A stretch of DNA of 7,470 nt from Acidobacteriaceae bacterium (GTDB lineage Bacteria; Acidobacteriota; Terriglobia; Terriglobales; Acidobacteriaceae). The stretch spans positions 638 through 8,107 of the forward strand of contig PMBA01000155.1 in NCBI GenBank assembly GCA_003152795.1, in the 5' to 3' direction. Position numbers and translations under genes: made by a program. The notes under the pieces were generated by a model. The model was not told the origin of the DNA and did no database searches. It worked only from the letters and a program-made list of their open reading frames with translations. Positions 1 to 5,672 of this stretch are shown here, one piece after another. Every line of letters starts with the position of its first letter. Positions within the stretch are counted from its first letter, which is position 1.

Positions 1-204
1 CGCGAGAAGCTGACGACGGCGTCGCACAAACTGGCGGAGCAGATGTATAAAGCGACGCAGGCGACTCCGGGCGCGGCACCGGGCGGAAATGGCGCGGGGC
101 CGACGGATGGACAAGGCGCGGCGCCGGGCACAAACGGCGCGGGCCAGAAGAAAGACGAAGGCGTGATCGACGCCGAGTACGTGGATGTAGAAGACAAGAA
201 GTGA
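1..204 (+). CDS. dnaK: Chaperone protein DnaK (Hsp70), C-terminal end only
   Basis: The window opens inside this gene; 67 codons and the TGA stop (202-204) remain. The visible part is the end of the helical lid (REKLTTASHKLAEQMYKATQ), then a Gly/Ala/Pro-rich flexible tail containing a near-duplicate (APGGNGAG and APGTNGAG), then the acidic terminus VIDAEYVDVEDKK. That last motif is the conserved C-terminal signature of bacterial DnaK. In the family, DnaK is the cytoplasmic ATP-driven Hsp70 that binds unfolded polypeptides with DnaJ and GrpE. The nucleotide-binding and substrate-binding domains and the promoter lie outside the window. A GC hairpin follows 25 bp after the stop. dnaJ lies downstream on the same strand, which supports the call; no grpE lies between them. 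Confidence 0.9.
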   Translation, partial: REKLTTASHKLAEQMYKATQATPGAAPGGNGAGPTDGQGAAPGTNGAGQKKDEGVIDAEYVDVEDKK

Positions 205-207
205 GTT

Positions 208-235
208 CGCTTCTAGCTTTGGCTTCTGGCTTGGG
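208..235 (+). repeat. Degenerate heptad repeat cttctag/cttctgg
   Basis: Just after dnaK the text reads as imperfect heptads built on cttctgg (cttctag, ctttgg, cttctgg, cttgggg). It looks like a decayed 7-bp simple repeat and runs into the left arm of the post-dnaK hairpin. The call rests on eye inspection only. Confidence 0.3.
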
Positions 236-256
236 GGCGCGTTAAGCGCCCCCAAG
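230..256 (+). terminator. Strong GC hairpin after dnaK, terminator-like
   Basis: A perfect 11-bp inverted repeat (cttgggggcgc at 230-240, gcgcccccaag at 246-256) has a 5-nt loop, gttaa. It sits 25 bp after the dnaK stop. The following bases (ttgcatct) are not a real T-run, so it may act as a weak terminator, an attenuator, or an mRNA 3'-end stabiliser that lowers expression of the downstream genes relative to dnaK. Confidence 0.65.
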
Positions 257-285
257 TTGCATCTAAGTGATTGGAAGTGGTCATC

Positions 286-576
286 GTGAGCAAACCGGGG
301 ATGCCGGCAGTTCGCGGCAGGGTGCAGATCCCTCCCTTCGGGTCCGCTCAGGATTGGGATGACCAGACCCTTGGAATTGGGAAAGAGGAAAGCGAATTGA
401 GATTCGAAGTCAACGGACAGATGTTTTTTGTGAACTTCATCCCCGAAGAGGGGCGCTGGTATTGCTTCGCGCCGACCGCGACGGGAGTACAGAGAATCCC
501 CGTGTCGATGGATGCCTCGCCCTTTGAGGCGTTCACGGTGGCGGTGGATGAACAGGAGAAGGAAGTGGTGAACTGA
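286..576 (+). CDS. Small hypothetical protein between dnaK and dnaJ
   Basis: I do not recognise this family. The frame is closed upstream by TGA at 268-270. The GTG at 286 is preferred because GGAAG (273-277) lies 8 nt before it; a TTG at 271 would add five residues but has no ribosome site. The product is about 96 residues, acidic, with no signal peptide, membrane segment or cysteine pair. Alternating hydrophobic stretches (ELRFEVNGQMFFVNFIPEEGRWYCFAP, then GVQRIPVSMD) suggest a small beta-rich fold. The C-terminus is charged (VDEQEKEVVN). It lies on the same strand between two chaperone genes, so a link to protein quality control is possible by position only. Codon use matches dnaJ, and the shadow frame on the other strand looks non-coding. 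I am fairly sure it is a real gene and unsure of its role. Confidence 0.6.
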   Translation: MSKPGMPAVRGRVQIPPFGSAQDWDDQTLGIGKEESELRFEVNGQMFFVNFIPEEGRWYCFAPTATGVQRIPVSMDASPFEAFTVAVDEQEKEVVN

Positions 577-590
577 GGAAAGCAGTTCCC

Positions 591-606
591 GGTTCTCAGT
601 TCTCAG
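591..606 (+). repeat. ttctcag heptamer repeat, 2 copies
   Basis: The 16-mer ggttctcagttctcag contains two tandem ttctcag units (593-599 and 600-606). The identical 16-mer begins the three-copy array at 6579-6601, and a single inverted unit lies at 5069-5078. All three sites are intergenic. Confidence 0.7.
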
Positions 607-736
607 AATTTCGATTCATGCTCAACGATTGAAAGCGTGCCATCCTGGCGGCGCGGGACGGCCGGGGCGCAGGGATCTTTGGACTCCACTCTGTCACTGG
701 CTTCGCAGCTGACAAAGTTCCGCTCAAGATGGCAGA

Positions 737-757
737 ATCATTGGTTCGGCCGATGAT
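737..757 (+). other. Hairpin in the dnaJ leader
   Basis: Arms atcattgg (737-744) and ccgatgat (750-757) form an 8-bp stem with one G-U wobble around the loop ttcgg. It ends 34 bp before the dnaJ start. It lacks a T-run, so it is not a standard terminator. It may be an mRNA structure or an operator, but no function is shown. Confidence 0.35.
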
Positions 758-763
758 ACGGAC

Positions 764-793
764 TGACAGCTAGACCATTGACAGCTAAACCAT
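764..793 (+). repeat. Tandem 15-bp duplication abutting the dnaJ start
   Basis: tgacagctagaccat (764-778) is followed directly by tgacagctaaaccat (779-793), identical except for one G/A change. The second unit ends on the first two bases of the dnaJ ATG. It replaces the place where a Shine-Dalgarno would be expected, and none is seen there. Confidence 0.75.
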
Positions 794-2039
794 GGCCACG
801 CAAACCAAAGACAAAGACTATTACGGCGTACTCGGGGTAAAGAAGTCGGCCTCGGTGGACGACATCCGCAAGGCGTTCCGCAAACTTGCGCGCAAGTATC
901 ATCCGGACGTCAATCCCGGCGACAAAACGGCGGAAGAAAAGTTCAAGACTCTTTCCGAAGCCAACGACGTCCTGAGCGATCCCAAGAAGCGGAAGATTTA
1001 CGACCAGCTGGGGTTCTACTCCGACAACATCGATCCGGCCACGGCGGACGCATACGCGCGCGGCGGCGGACAACCGGGCGCCGGCCCCGGCGATTTTGGC
1101 GGAGGATTCCCTGGAGGCCGCCAACCGGGCGCGCACAGCAACGTCGATTTCGGCGGCTTTGATTTTTCCGATCTATTCGAGGGCGCGCGCGGCGGCGGAC
1201 GCAGGAGTTCGAGCGGTACGGGCGGCGGGTTCAAAGACATCTTCTCCAGCATATTCAGCGGTGGCGGACGAGGCGAGGCAGCCGAGGCGGGCCCCGAGCC
1301 GGGCAGCGATCTTGAGTACCAGGTGAATGTGCCGTTCTGGACGGCAATCCGTGGCGGTGTGATGAAGCTGAACATCGCCCGGCGCGATGTCTGCGGAAAC
1401 TGCCATGGCAACGGGTTCATGGAAGCTCCGGGGCAGTGTCCGCAGTGTCACGGCAAGGGAACGATCGAACAGACGGGTGGCCGGATGAAGTTCAACGTCA
1501 CCTGCCCGCGATGCCAGGGGACGGGCAAGAACATTTCGTCCTGTCCGGTATGCCGGGGCGAAGGCAGCGTGGAGCGCACCGATCCGCTTGAGATCCGCAT
1601 CAAGGGCGGAACGCGGGACGGGCAGCGTATTCGGATCGCGGGCAAGGGCAATGCCGGGCTGCGCGGGGGCGGGGTCGGCGATCTGTATGTCATCATCCGC
1701 ATCGGCGAGCATGCGCTGTTCCGGCGCGACGGCGACGACATCCACATCACGGTGCCGATCACAGTGGTAGAAGCAGCGTTGGGGTCGAAGATTGAAGTGC
1801 CCACCATCGATGGCCGGAGCATGCTGAAGATTCCTCCGGGGACGCAGTCTGGGCAAAAGCTGCGGCTGCGCGAGAAGGGCGTGCCGTCGGCTACCAAGGA
1901 CGGGGTGCGGGGAGATGAGATCGTCGAGGTGAAGATCACCGTGCCCATGCCCCGCGATGAGAAGACCAAAGAACTGCTGCGAGAGTTGGCCAAGCTTAAT
2001 CCCGAGGATCCTCGGGAAGAGCTTTGGGGCAAGGTCTAG
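792..2039 (+). CDS. dnaJ: Co-chaperone DnaJ (Hsp40), full length, class I
   Basis: DnaJ delivers unfolded clients to DnaK and stimulates its ATPase in the cytoplasm. The product has 415 residues. The J domain (about 9-75) carries the essential HPD at 37-39. A long Gly/Phe-rich region (about 85-165) contains two similar blocks, [16 protein letters not shown] and [15 protein letters not shown]. The zinc-binding domain has all four CxxCxGxG repeats (cysteines 201/204, 216/219, 238/241, 251/254). The C-terminal substrate-binding/dimer part follows to about 390, with GDLYV and [18 protein letters not shown] typical of the family. An in-frame TAA at 786-788 excludes an earlier start; no Shine-Dalgarno precedes the ATG. 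It is somewhat longer than the E. coli protein, mostly in the G/F linker. CbpA-type proteins are excluded because they lack the zinc domain. Confidence 0.95.
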   Translation: MATQTKDKDYYGVLGVKKSASVDDIRKAFRKLARKYHPDVNPGDKTAEEKFKTLSEANDVLSDPKKRKIYDQLGFYSDNIDPATADAYARGGGQPGAGPGDFGGGFPGGRQPGAHSNVDFGGFDFSDLFEGARGGGRRSSSGTGGGFKDIFSSIFSGGGRGEAAEAGPEPGSDLEYQVNVPFWTAIRGGVMKLNIARRDVCGNCHGNGFMEAPGQCPQCHGKGTIEQTGGRMKFNVTCPRCQGTGKNISSCPVCRGEGSVERTDPLEIRIKGGTRDGQRIRIAGKGNAGLRGGGVGDLYVIIRIGEHALFRRDGDDIHITVPITVVEAALGSKIEVPTIDGRSMLKIPPGTQSGQKLRLREKGVPSATKDGVRGDEIVEVKITVPMPRDEKTKELLRELAKLNPEDPREELWGKV

Positions 2040-2265
2040 ATCAAGAATCTTTAAGGACTCTCGCCGCCATTACCTACGTACCAGCTTCCCTGACAAAAAT
2101 TTGCAAAAAAAATGTTGCATCTGTGAAAATTTCCCGTAATCTCACAAATGCGAACTAACTTCACCGACATGTCCGGGAAATCGCAGTTCACCCGGGAGCC
2201 GCGAGAGATATTGCAAGGGAGACGCGGTGGTGAGAGTGAGTCGCTTGAGGAGGAAGACATAGAAA
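2040..2265 (+). promoter_or_regulatory. Leader and probable promoter region of the APC permease
   Basis: This 226-bp spacer is notably AT-rich around 2085-2160. The best promoter-like pair is ttgcat (2115-2120) and taatct (2137-2142) with 16 bp between, which is only a weak sigma-70 match. An 8-bp inverted repeat atttcccg (2129-2136)/cgggaaat (2174-2181) could fold in the leader with a 37-nt loop. No known riboswitch fold was recognised. A strong ribosome site (gaggaggaag, 2247-2256) closes the region. No clear terminator for dnaJ is seen. Confidence 0.35.
2247..2256 (+). promoter_or_regulatory. Strong Shine-Dalgarno deciding a TTG start
   Basis: gaggaggaag lies about 10 nt before the TTG at 2266. 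The frame has a TAG at 2260-2262 and no ATG or GTG until residue 40, inside the first membrane helix, so this ribosome site fixes the unusual TTG start. Confidence 0.8.
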
Positions 2266-3672
2266 TTGGCAACAGCTACCGCAACCGCTAACCTTTCGCA
2301 GCCGTCTCCCGCCGTCGCTCCCAAGAAGAAGACGAAATCGATTCGCCTCACGCTGTGGCCGCTGGTCGCCGCGACCTTTTTTATGGTCTCGGGCGGAACC
2401 TATGGCACCGAAGACATCGTGCATGGCGCCGGGTATGGCAAAGCGATTCTCATCCTGCTTCTGACCCCGCTTCTCTGGAGCCTTCCGACCGCGTTCATGA
2501 TCGGCGAGCTCTCAAGCGCGCTGCCCTTCGAAGGCGGCTACTACGCCTGGGTGCGCCGCGCCATGGGAAATTTCTGGGGATTTCAGGAAGCATGGCTGTC
2601 GCTGGTGGCGTCCATTTTCGATATGGCGATTTATCCCACGCTGTTCGTTGCGTATCTGACGCGCATGTTTCCGTGGTTTCAGGAAAATCATCGCGGCGTG
2701 GCGGTGGCGCTGGGCGTGGTGATCGTGTGCGCGGCGCTCAACATCATGGGCGTGAAGGTCGTCTCGACGACTTCGCTGTGGCTGTTCTTCGCCCTGTCGG
2801 CGCCCTTTGCGGCAATTTTTGTGCTGGCGCCATTCAAGATTCACGCGCTGGCGAATGCGGTGACCAAGCCGACTACTTCCAACGTCGACATTCTCGGCGG
2901 CCTGCTCATCTGCATGTGGAACTACATGGGATGGGACAACGCTTCCACCATCGCGACCGAAGTGGAACGTCCGCAGCGGACTTATCCTCGCGCCATGCTG
3001 GTGGCGGTGGCGATCGTCTGCATCACTTATGTTCTTCCGTTTGCCGCCATGTGGATCACGGGGCTCCCGGCCAGCGCGTGGGAAACCGGCGCCTGGGCCG
3101 ATATTGCGCAGTTGATGGGCGGCCCGGTGCTTCGGATCGCGCTGGTGGCGGGCGGCATGATGAGCGGCTTTGGCATGTTCAATGCGCTGGTCATGAGCTA
3201 CTCGCGGCTTCCGCTGGCGATGGCACAGGATGGCATGCTGCCGAAAATTTTTGGCAAGCTGCATAAGAAATCGCGCGCGCCCTGGGTCGCGATTCTGGCG
3301 CTGGCGGTGGGTTGGGGCCTGGCTCTGAATCTCGGCTTCGAACGCCTGGTCACGCTCGACATCATGATTTACGGCGCGAGCCTGACGCTGGAATTTGTGG
3401 CGTTGATCTGTCTGCGCATTCGCGAACCGGAATTGAAGCGGCCGTTCCGCGTGCCGGGCGGCCTGTTTGGAGCGATTGCCGTGGGCATTCCTCCAGTCTT
3501 GCTGCTGGGATTTGCCATCATCCGCAGCGAACATGAAGTTGTGCTCGGCATAAGCTCGCTCTTGTTCGGACTGATCGTGATCGGCGCCGGCGTGGTCGTT
3601 TACGGGATCAACCACGCGCTGAAGCCGACTGGCTGGGCCGCGGCGGAGCCGAAACCGGAAATGGCGGCGTAG
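2266..3672 (+). CDS. APC-superfamily permease, polyamine/H+ symporter-like
   Basis: This is an inner-membrane secondary transporter of 468 residues with about 12 hydrophobic helices, the usual APC size. A cytoplasmic N-tail (1-28, Ala/Thr/Pro then KKKTK) precedes TM1, whose unwound motif reads VSGGTYGTED (41-50). Further landmarks are LLWSLPTAFMIGELSSALPFEGGYYAWV (69-96), FWGFQEAW (103-110), and MWNYMGWDNASTIATEVERPQRTYPRAM (217-244). From memory, these resemble the plant and protist polyamine uptake transporters (VSGGPFGVED, WSIPEAL, ENGGYVVWV, WDKASTLAGEVE) more than classical amino acid permeases, so polyamine or cationic amino acid uptake is my preferred inference. The substrate is not proven by sequence. 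TTG start with a strong Shine-Dalgarno; intrinsic terminator 24 bp after the stop. It appears to be a single-gene unit. Confidence 0.85.
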   Translation: MATATATANLSQPSPAVAPKKKTKSIRLTLWPLVAATFFMVSGGTYGTEDIVHGAGYGKAILILLLTPLLWSLPTAFMIGELSSALPFEGGYYAWVRRAMGNFWGFQEAWLSLVASIFDMAIYPTLFVAYLTRMFPWFQENHRGVAVALGVVIVCAALNIMGVKVVSTTSLWLFFALSAPFAAIFVLAPFKIHALANAVTKPTTSNVDILGGLLICMWNYMGWDNASTIATEVERPQRTYPRAMLVAVAIVCITYVLPFAAMWITGLPASAWETGAWADIAQLMGGPVLRIALVAGGMMSGFGMFNALVMSYSRLPLAMAQDGMLPKIFGKLHKKSRAPWVAILALAVGWGLALNLGFERLVTLDIMIYGASLTLEFVALICLRIREPELKRPFRVPGGLFGAIAVGIPPVLLLGFAIIRSEHEVVLGISSLLFGLIVIGAGVVVYGINHALKPTGWAAAEPKPEMAA

Positions 3673-3695
3673 GTGTTATTTGTTGTTTTCGAATG

Positions 3696-3727
3696 ACGGG
3701 ACAACGAGCGTTGTCCCGTTTTTCTTT
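3696..3727 (+). terminator. Intrinsic terminator after the permease gene
   Basis: A perfect 10-bp stem, acgggacaac (3696-3705)/gttgtcccgt (3710-3719), with loop gagc is followed by tttttcttt. This is a standard rho-independent terminator on the plus strand. It separates the permease from the membrane-protein gene. Confidence 0.92.
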
Positions 3728-3753
3728 GTGCCTGGTGCTACATTAGTCCCAGT

Positions 3754-4227
3754 ATGAGCATCCAGAGCGGTTATCGCAGAATGCCGGAATACTTCGTCGT
3801 GCCTCTGGCTCTTCTCGCTTCCGCCGTCGCGGCCTTAATATTCGCTCTGTTTGCTGCATATTCCTTAAATTTCCTGCTAAGTAAGGCATTCCAAAATCAG
3901 GATGCTCTCGGCTACGCAATTACTTCCTTCTTCCTTGCGGCACCTGGCCTTGCAATTCTAGCGTTCGTATTCTGCTTTTCTGCTGCCATCAACTGGCATC
4001 ATTCGACCTCCTGGCGGAGTCCAACGTTCGCGTTTGTGCTGGGCGTCATGCTGGTTTGGACGTGGGCGCGTAGTTTTGGTGGGATTGGCTTCTTATGGTA
4101 TTTGCCGGGAACCATCGCTTGGCTGGTGAGCTGTTGGCTCTTATATCGAAAATCGGGAATCCTGAAGTATTTCGGCAGCGGCATCTGGCAAGGCGATCTG
4201 AAGGCCTCACGGAGAAATCGAGTGTGA
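3754..4227 (+). CDS. Hypothetical four-helix membrane protein
   Basis: I do not recognise this family. The 157-residue product has four strongly hydrophobic segments at about 14-42, 54-79, 91-107 and 113-131. A polar loop WHHSTSWRSP (81-90) joins helices 2 and 3, and a basic cytoplasmic-type tail (KASRRNRV) ends it. The positive-inside pattern suggests both ends are cytoplasmic. No catalytic motif is evident. The ATG at 3754 has no clear Shine-Dalgarno; residue 10 (ATG at 3781) is an alternative start just before helix 1. The base composition is visibly more AT-rich than the permease and dnaJ genes, hinting at a separate origin. It stands alone after a terminator and is convergent with vapBC. 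Confidence 0.6.
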   Translation: MSIQSGYRRMPEYFVVPLALLASAVAALIFALFAAYSLNFLLSKAFQNQDALGYAITSFFLAAPGLAILAFVFCFSAAINWHHSTSWRSPTFAFVLGVMLVWTWARSFGGIGFLWYLPGTIAWLVSCWLLYRKSGILKYFGSGIWQGDLKASRRNRV

Positions 4228-4315
4228 CCCGGTCGAAAGACTCGAGTATGTCGACTGCATTCGTCAATCGCCATGACCAGTCTCGAACTGTACCGTTTCT
4301 GATCTCGCACACTTC

Positions 4316-4726
4316 TCAAACGGACGTAGCCCAGTTTTCGAGCGCCAGATTTCGCACTCGCCGAAATTCCCGGGTATTGTTCGTGACCAAGGTTAGGCCT
4401 AGGCAGCGGGCGTGGGCTGCGATGAATAGATCGTTAGCTCCGATCATGGTCCCCTGCTTCTTGAGATCGGCGCGGATCGTCGCGTAGTGGGCGGACGCCC
4501 GATCGGGGAAATCCAGAACTGCAACATAGCCCAAAAATGCCGCCAGCGCCGTTTCGTCCTGCTGTCTCCTTGGTGATAGCTCAACGCCATATAAGAGTTC
4601 CGACTTGGTAATGACGGAAATGCAGACGTCGTTCACAGGGACTTTTCTTAGTCGCTTGAGCACCCCATCGTTCGAGCGCTTCATAATGTACGAACATGTG
4701 TCCGTGTCGAGCATGTAGCGCGGCAT
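4316..4726 (-). CDS. vapC: VapC-type PIN-domain ribonuclease toxin
   Basis: The product has 136 residues, standard for VapC. The PIN-domain acidic residues are in place: MLDTDTCSYIMK (D7, D9), SELLYGVEL (E43), GANDLFIAAHA (D99), and the closing LVTNNTREFRRV (116-124). In the family these residues coordinate Mg2+ for endoribonuclease attack, commonly on tRNA or rRNA; the target here is unknown. The start codon shares one base with the vapB stop (TAATG, base 4726), indicating translational coupling. AGGAG and GGGAAG lie 4-11 nt upstream inside the vapB end. The active site looks intact, so the toxin is probably functional. Confidence 0.9.
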   Translation of the reverse strand: MPRYMLDTDTCSYIMKRSNDGVLKRLRKVPVNDVCISVITKSELLYGVELSPRRQQDETALAAFLGYVAVLDFPDRASAHYATIRADLKKQGTMIGANDLFIAAHARCLGLTLVTNNTREFRRVRNLALENWATSV

Positions 4727-4998
4727 TACGCTTCCCGCTCCTGCACGGGGAGATCTTCGATCCCATCCATAAAGGAGTCGGACGCGACCGGCCCCTCCGC
4801 CAGGTACGCCGCCCAGTCAAACGGGTGCGGCGAAAGCACGACGTCATTGCCTTCCTTGCGAATGAAGACCTCGGGTACGCTGAACTGAAACTCCTTTGGC
4901 AGACGTACCGCCTGGCTGCGATTGTTCAAGAAGACTTTGGCCTTGCGCGGCGTGGACGTCCGCCTCCCGGATTTCATTTTCGGCTTTGGCATATACAT
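4726..4998 (-). CDS. vapB: VapB-type antitoxin, AbrB/SpoVT fold
   Basis: This is the antitoxin of the pair: its N-terminal swapped-hairpin domain should bind DNA as a dimer and its C-terminus should cover the VapC active site. The core KAKVFLNNRSQAVRLPKEFQF (20-40) followed by VFIRKEGNDVVLSP is the AbrB/MazE-like domain. The tail FDWAAYLAEGPVASDSFMDGIEDLPVQERE (60-89) matches the toxin-binding end usual in this antitoxin family. Before the domain lies an atypical basic extension (MKSGRRTSTPRK). Three starts are possible: ATG at 4998, 4992 or 4977; none has a Shine-Dalgarno. A large palindrome covers the first two, so 4977 may be the true start with the palindrome as operator in the leader. 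Confidence 0.87.
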   Translation of the reverse strand: MYMPKPKMKSGRRTSTPRKAKVFLNNRSQAVRLPKEFQFSVPEVFIRKEGNDVVLSPHPFDWAAYLAEGPVASDSFMDGIEDLPVQEREA

Positions 4999-5013
4999 CT
5001 AGTATATGCCAAA
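4985..5013 (-). promoter_or_regulatory. 29-bp palindrome at the vapB start, probable operator
   Basis: Perfect 12-bp arms, tttggcatatac (4985-4996) and gtatatgccaaa (5002-5013), flank a 5-bp centre (atcta). The ATG at 4998 falls in the centre. Read on the minus strand it contains tatact (5006-5001), a good -10-like hexamer with no clear -35. Antitoxins of this family commonly repress their own promoter through such dyads, so operator plus promoter core is the likely reading. Confidence 0.7.
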
Positions 5014-5149
5014 CACTATTTACGAATACAGGCTCTTTTGATTGACCCGATTCTCTCGTGCAGCCGAGACTGAGAACCAATGCCATCACAGGTGATATAT
5101 TTCTGGCTGTAACGCTCCCCTGGGTTTCGGTCCCAGGGCTGTTCATCCC
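4999..5149. promoter_or_regulatory. Divergent control region between vapB and hspR
   Basis: This spacer serves both vapB (minus) and hspR (plus). Besides half of the vapB palindrome it holds an inverted ttctcag unit (5069-5078), a short dyad atcac-ag-gtgat (5085-5096), and a 7-7-7 dyad (5118-5138). No confident -35/-10 pair for hspR was found, and no canonical HAIR box. Confidence 0.45.
5118..5138 (+). promoter_or_regulatory. 7-7-7 dyad directly before hspR
   Basis: ccctggg (5118-5124) and cccaggg (5132-5138) are perfect inverted arms separated by tttcggt. The right arm includes the only AGGG-like ribosome-site candidate, 11 nt before the ATG at 5150. It could be an operator for self-regulation or an mRNA hairpin hiding the ribosome site. 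The arm and spacer sizes equal those of HAIR elements, but the arm sequence differs. Confidence 0.45.
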
Positions 5150-5557
5150 ATGACCAAGCGAAAATCCAAAGGCGCGTACATGATCTCGGCGGTGGCTGAG
5201 ATGTATGAGATTCATCCGCAGACTTTGCGTCTCTATGAGCGCGAAGGACTGCTCAAGCCTAGCCGCACCGAGGGCAACACGCGGCTTTACACGGATGAAG
5301 ACTTGCAGCGGCTCGAGTTCATCCTGTCGCTGGCTCGCGATCTGGGCGTCAACATCAGCGGCATCGCCATCATTCTTCAAATGCGGGAGCGCATGGAGGA
5401 AATGCAGCGCCAGATCCAGGAGTTCGTGCAGTACATCCAGCACGAAGTGATTGCGCGCGCCTCGGCCGCGGCCGATCCCTCGAAAGGCGCAATCGTGCCG
5501 CTGCGGCGGACCTTGCCAGTGGTGGATTCATCCCGCCGCAAAGACTCATCAAAGTAG
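5150..5557 (+). CDS. hspR: MerR-family regulator, HspR-like heat-shock repressor
   Basis: The product has 135 residues. A winged-helix MerR domain spans about 10-80: YMISAVAEMYEIHPQTLRLYEREGLLKPSRTEGNTRLYTDEDLQRLEFI, then LARDLGVNISGIAIIL. The HPQTLR.YER.GL.KPSRT core and GVN.SGI are the marks that separate HspR from metal- or drug-sensing MerR proteins. A helical dimerisation segment (76-105, RERMEEMQRQIQEF) and a basic, probably disordered tail follow. No effector-binding domain or metal cysteines are present. In Streptomyces and relatives HspR represses the dnaK operon and clpB through HAIR boxes with DnaK as co-repressor; the same role is inferred here. It is separated from dnaJ by about 3.1 kb of unrelated genes. 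An alternative start is the ATG at 5180. Confidence 0.82.
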   Translation: MTKRKSKGAYMISAVAEMYEIHPQTLRLYEREGLLKPSRTEGNTRLYTDEDLQRLEFILSLARDLGVNISGIAIILQMRERMEEMQRQIQEFVQYIQHEVIARASAAADPSKGAIVPLRRTLPVVDSSRRKDSSK

Positions 5558-5603
5558 TGGGTTTCCCCTGCGGATTTTCCTGCGGTCCCGGCGAAGGACT
5601 TTA

Positions 5604-5631
5604 ACCACAGAAGGCACGGGGTTACACCGGG
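5604..5631. repeat. Degenerate accacag-type heptad repeat
   Basis: The segment after hspR reads as rough heptads (accacag, aaggcac, ggggtta, caccggg). It resembles the decayed accacaga-ggcacaga intergenic repeats I associate with acidobacterial and other soil genomes. This is a pattern impression, without alignment. Confidence 0.3.
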
Positions 5632-5634
5632 GAA

Positions 5635-5672
5635 CTTCCACGGGGGAATGCCGCTACTTTTCCCGGTGGAAG
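5635..5672. terminator. Hairpin between convergent hspR and lysR
   Basis: Arms cttccac (5635-5641) and gtggaag (5666-5672) continue, after a small internal loop, into gggaa (5644-5648) and ttccc (5660-5664), with an 11-nt loop that includes the lysR stop (5654-5656). No T-run follows on either strand, so it is at best a weak bidirectional terminator or a mRNA 3' structure. Confidence 0.35.

Larger units (their letters stand above)
577..791 (+). other. Spacer upstream of dnaJ
   Basis: This is 215 bp without a convincing ORF. It holds a two-copy ttctcag repeat (593-606), a hairpin (737-757) and a tandem 15-mer (764-793). I looked for a CIRCE element (TTAGCACTC-N9-GAGTGCTAA) and a HAIR element (CTTGAGT-N7-ACTCAAG) and found neither; a lone gctcaag at 722-728 has no partner arm. 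No confident sigma-70 promoter is visible, so dnaJ may depend on readthrough or on a promoter type I cannot recognise. Confidence 0.5.

Noticed and set aside
708..728. Possible HAIR box before dnaJ (gctcaag)
   Set aside because: The opposite arm at the required distance reads gctgaca and does not pair.
738..2032. Several long open frames on both strands across dnaJ
   Set aside because: They are shadows of a clearly real DnaJ gene in GC-rich DNA; the translations are rich in Arg/Pro/Ser/Ala and show no family motifs.
2122..2146. tgtga ... tcaca as a CRP-type site in the permease leader
   Set aside because: The arms are 15 bp apart, not the 6 bp required for a CRP/FNR-type site.
2355..3615. 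Long frames of 303 (+) and 367 (-) codons overlapping the permease
   Set aside because: Their products are His/Arg/Gly- or Gln-rich, unlike any folded protein, and the permease frame has a strong ribosome site and full APC motif set.
4844..5443. 199-codon minus-strand frame across vapB and hspR
   Set aside because: It overlaps two well-supported genes and has no recognisable domain.
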